55,000 bases of DNA. It comes from Prevotella sp. (lineage in GTDB: Bacteria > Bacteroidota > Bacteroidia > Bacteroidales > Bacteroidaceae). Position numbers and translations under genes: made by a program. Below, one piece after another: positions 54,115 to 55,000 of this stretch; the stretch's first letter is position 1; the number at the start of each line of letters is the position of its first letter. The notes beneath the pieces are model-generated. The model made no database searches. It saw only the letters and a program-made list of their open reading frames with translations, and had not been told where the DNA came from. The DNA lies in NCBI GenBank assembly GCA_016901395.1, contig JAEAMQ010000030.1, forward strand, positions 1-55,000, read 5' to 3'.

Positions 54115-55000
54115 GAAAGTAATTAAGGGCGTATGGTGGATGCCTTGGCTCATTCAGGCGATGAAGGACGTGATAAGCTGCGATAAGCCGCGGGTAGGTG
54201 CAAATGACCGTTTTATCCGCGGATTTCCGAATGGGACAACCCAGCCATCTGAAGGATGGTTATCCACGTTACCGTGGAGGCAAACGGAGGGAACTGAAAC
54301 ATCTTAGTACCTCCAGGAAGAGAAAATAAACTAATGATTCCCCCAGTAGTGGCGAGCGACCGGGGAAGAGCCCAAACCGGCCCTGTAGCAATGCATGGCC
54401 GGGGTTGTAGGACCGCGGCGTTGTACTTTGATTGCGAGGAGAAGCCTCTGGAAAGGGGCATCATAGAGGGTGACAATCCCGTATCCGAAGCATGAGGAGA
54501 CATAGCGGTATCCTGAGTAACGCGGGGCACGAGTAATCCTGCGCGAATCCGCCGGGCCCATCCGGCAAGGCTAAATACTCGAATGAGACCGATAGCGAAC
54601 GAGTACCGTGAGGGAAAGGTGAAAAGCACTTCGACGAGAAGAGTGAAACAGTTCCTGAAACCATACGCCTACAAGCGGTCGGAGCATCGTAAGATGTGAC
54701 GGCGTGCCTTTTGCATAATGAACCTACGAGTTACCATCACCGGCAAGGTTAAGCCACTTGAGTGGCGTGAGCCGCAGTGAAAGCGAGCCTGAAGAGGGCG
54801 ATTTGAGTCGGTGGGGGTAGACGCGAAACCAAGTGATCTACACATGTCCAGGTTGAAGTCCGGGTAACACCGGATGGAGGACCGCACCAATAAGCGTTGA
54901 AAAGCTTCTGGATGAGGTGTGTGTAGGAGTGAAAGGCCAATCAAACTTGGAGATAGCTCGTACTCCCCGAAAGGCATTTAGGTGCCGCGTGTGGCGTTCC
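54115..55000 (+). rRNA. rrl: 23S ribosomal RNA, 5' part
   Basis: The start is placed from GCGTATGGTGGATGCCTTGG (54129 on), which matches positions about 15-35 of the E. coli gene. The following domain I sequence (GAAACATCTTAGTA, GGCGAGCGA, GAGTACCGTGAGGGAAAGG) is intact. The gene continues beyond the window. Confidence 0.97.

Overview
The window comes from a member of the Bacteroidota, most probably a Prevotellaceae genome. The support is a 16S rRNA gene of Prevotella type, SusC/SusD outer-membrane pairs, many lipoproteins with a short lipobox, and promoters of the Bacteroidetes form (TTTG, about 20 bases, TAnnTTTG). Shine-Dalgarno sites are largely absent, so several starts were chosen from signal peptides and from the position of the -7 box.

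Left part (0-24 kb): a LacI-type regulator diverges from a susCDEF-like operon with a LacI-type operator between them. A GH43 enzyme follows on the other strand. Next comes a minus-strand cluster of two short chromate-transporter halves and an EamA permease, then a full-length purL, an OmpA-type lipoprotein, a GH27 alpha-galactosidase divergent from a sialate-O-acetylesterase-like carbohydrate esterase, a BamE-like lipoprotein, an AlbA_2 protein and a YitT-type membrane protein.

Middle part (24.8-45.7 kb): this reads as a phosphate and polyphosphate island. It holds a PiT phosphate transporter, a TonB receptor with a secreted calcineurin-type phosphatase, a HAD phosphatase, a PhoR/PhoB-like two-component pair, a phosphate-selective porin, an operon of a leucine-rich-repeat protein with Ppk1 and Ppx, and a second TonB receptor with a beta-helix lipoprotein. 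Four promoters here carry direct repeats of GTAAC at exact 11-base spacing, the geometry of a PhoB/OmpR-type box, which suggests one local regulon.

Right part (45.9-55 kb): a BlaI repressor with a 19-base perfect palindrome over its own promoter, a BlaR1-like M56 peptidase fused to a TonB C-terminal domain, a TPR protein, a retropepsin-like protease with a PDZ domain, and an rRNA operon (16S, tRNA-Ile, tRNA-Ala, start of 23S) that runs off the window.

Non-coding structure is rich: a dispersed element of about 190 bases, present twice in opposite orientation, built around three tandem 22-base units; a third locus with four 22-base units of unrelated sequence; a 305-base tract without a single A just upstream of the rRNA promoter; a 78+78 base inverted repeat; scattered 7-base-period repeats; and GC-rich palindromes. 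The last two families also run in frame into purL, ppk and a chromate transporter gene.
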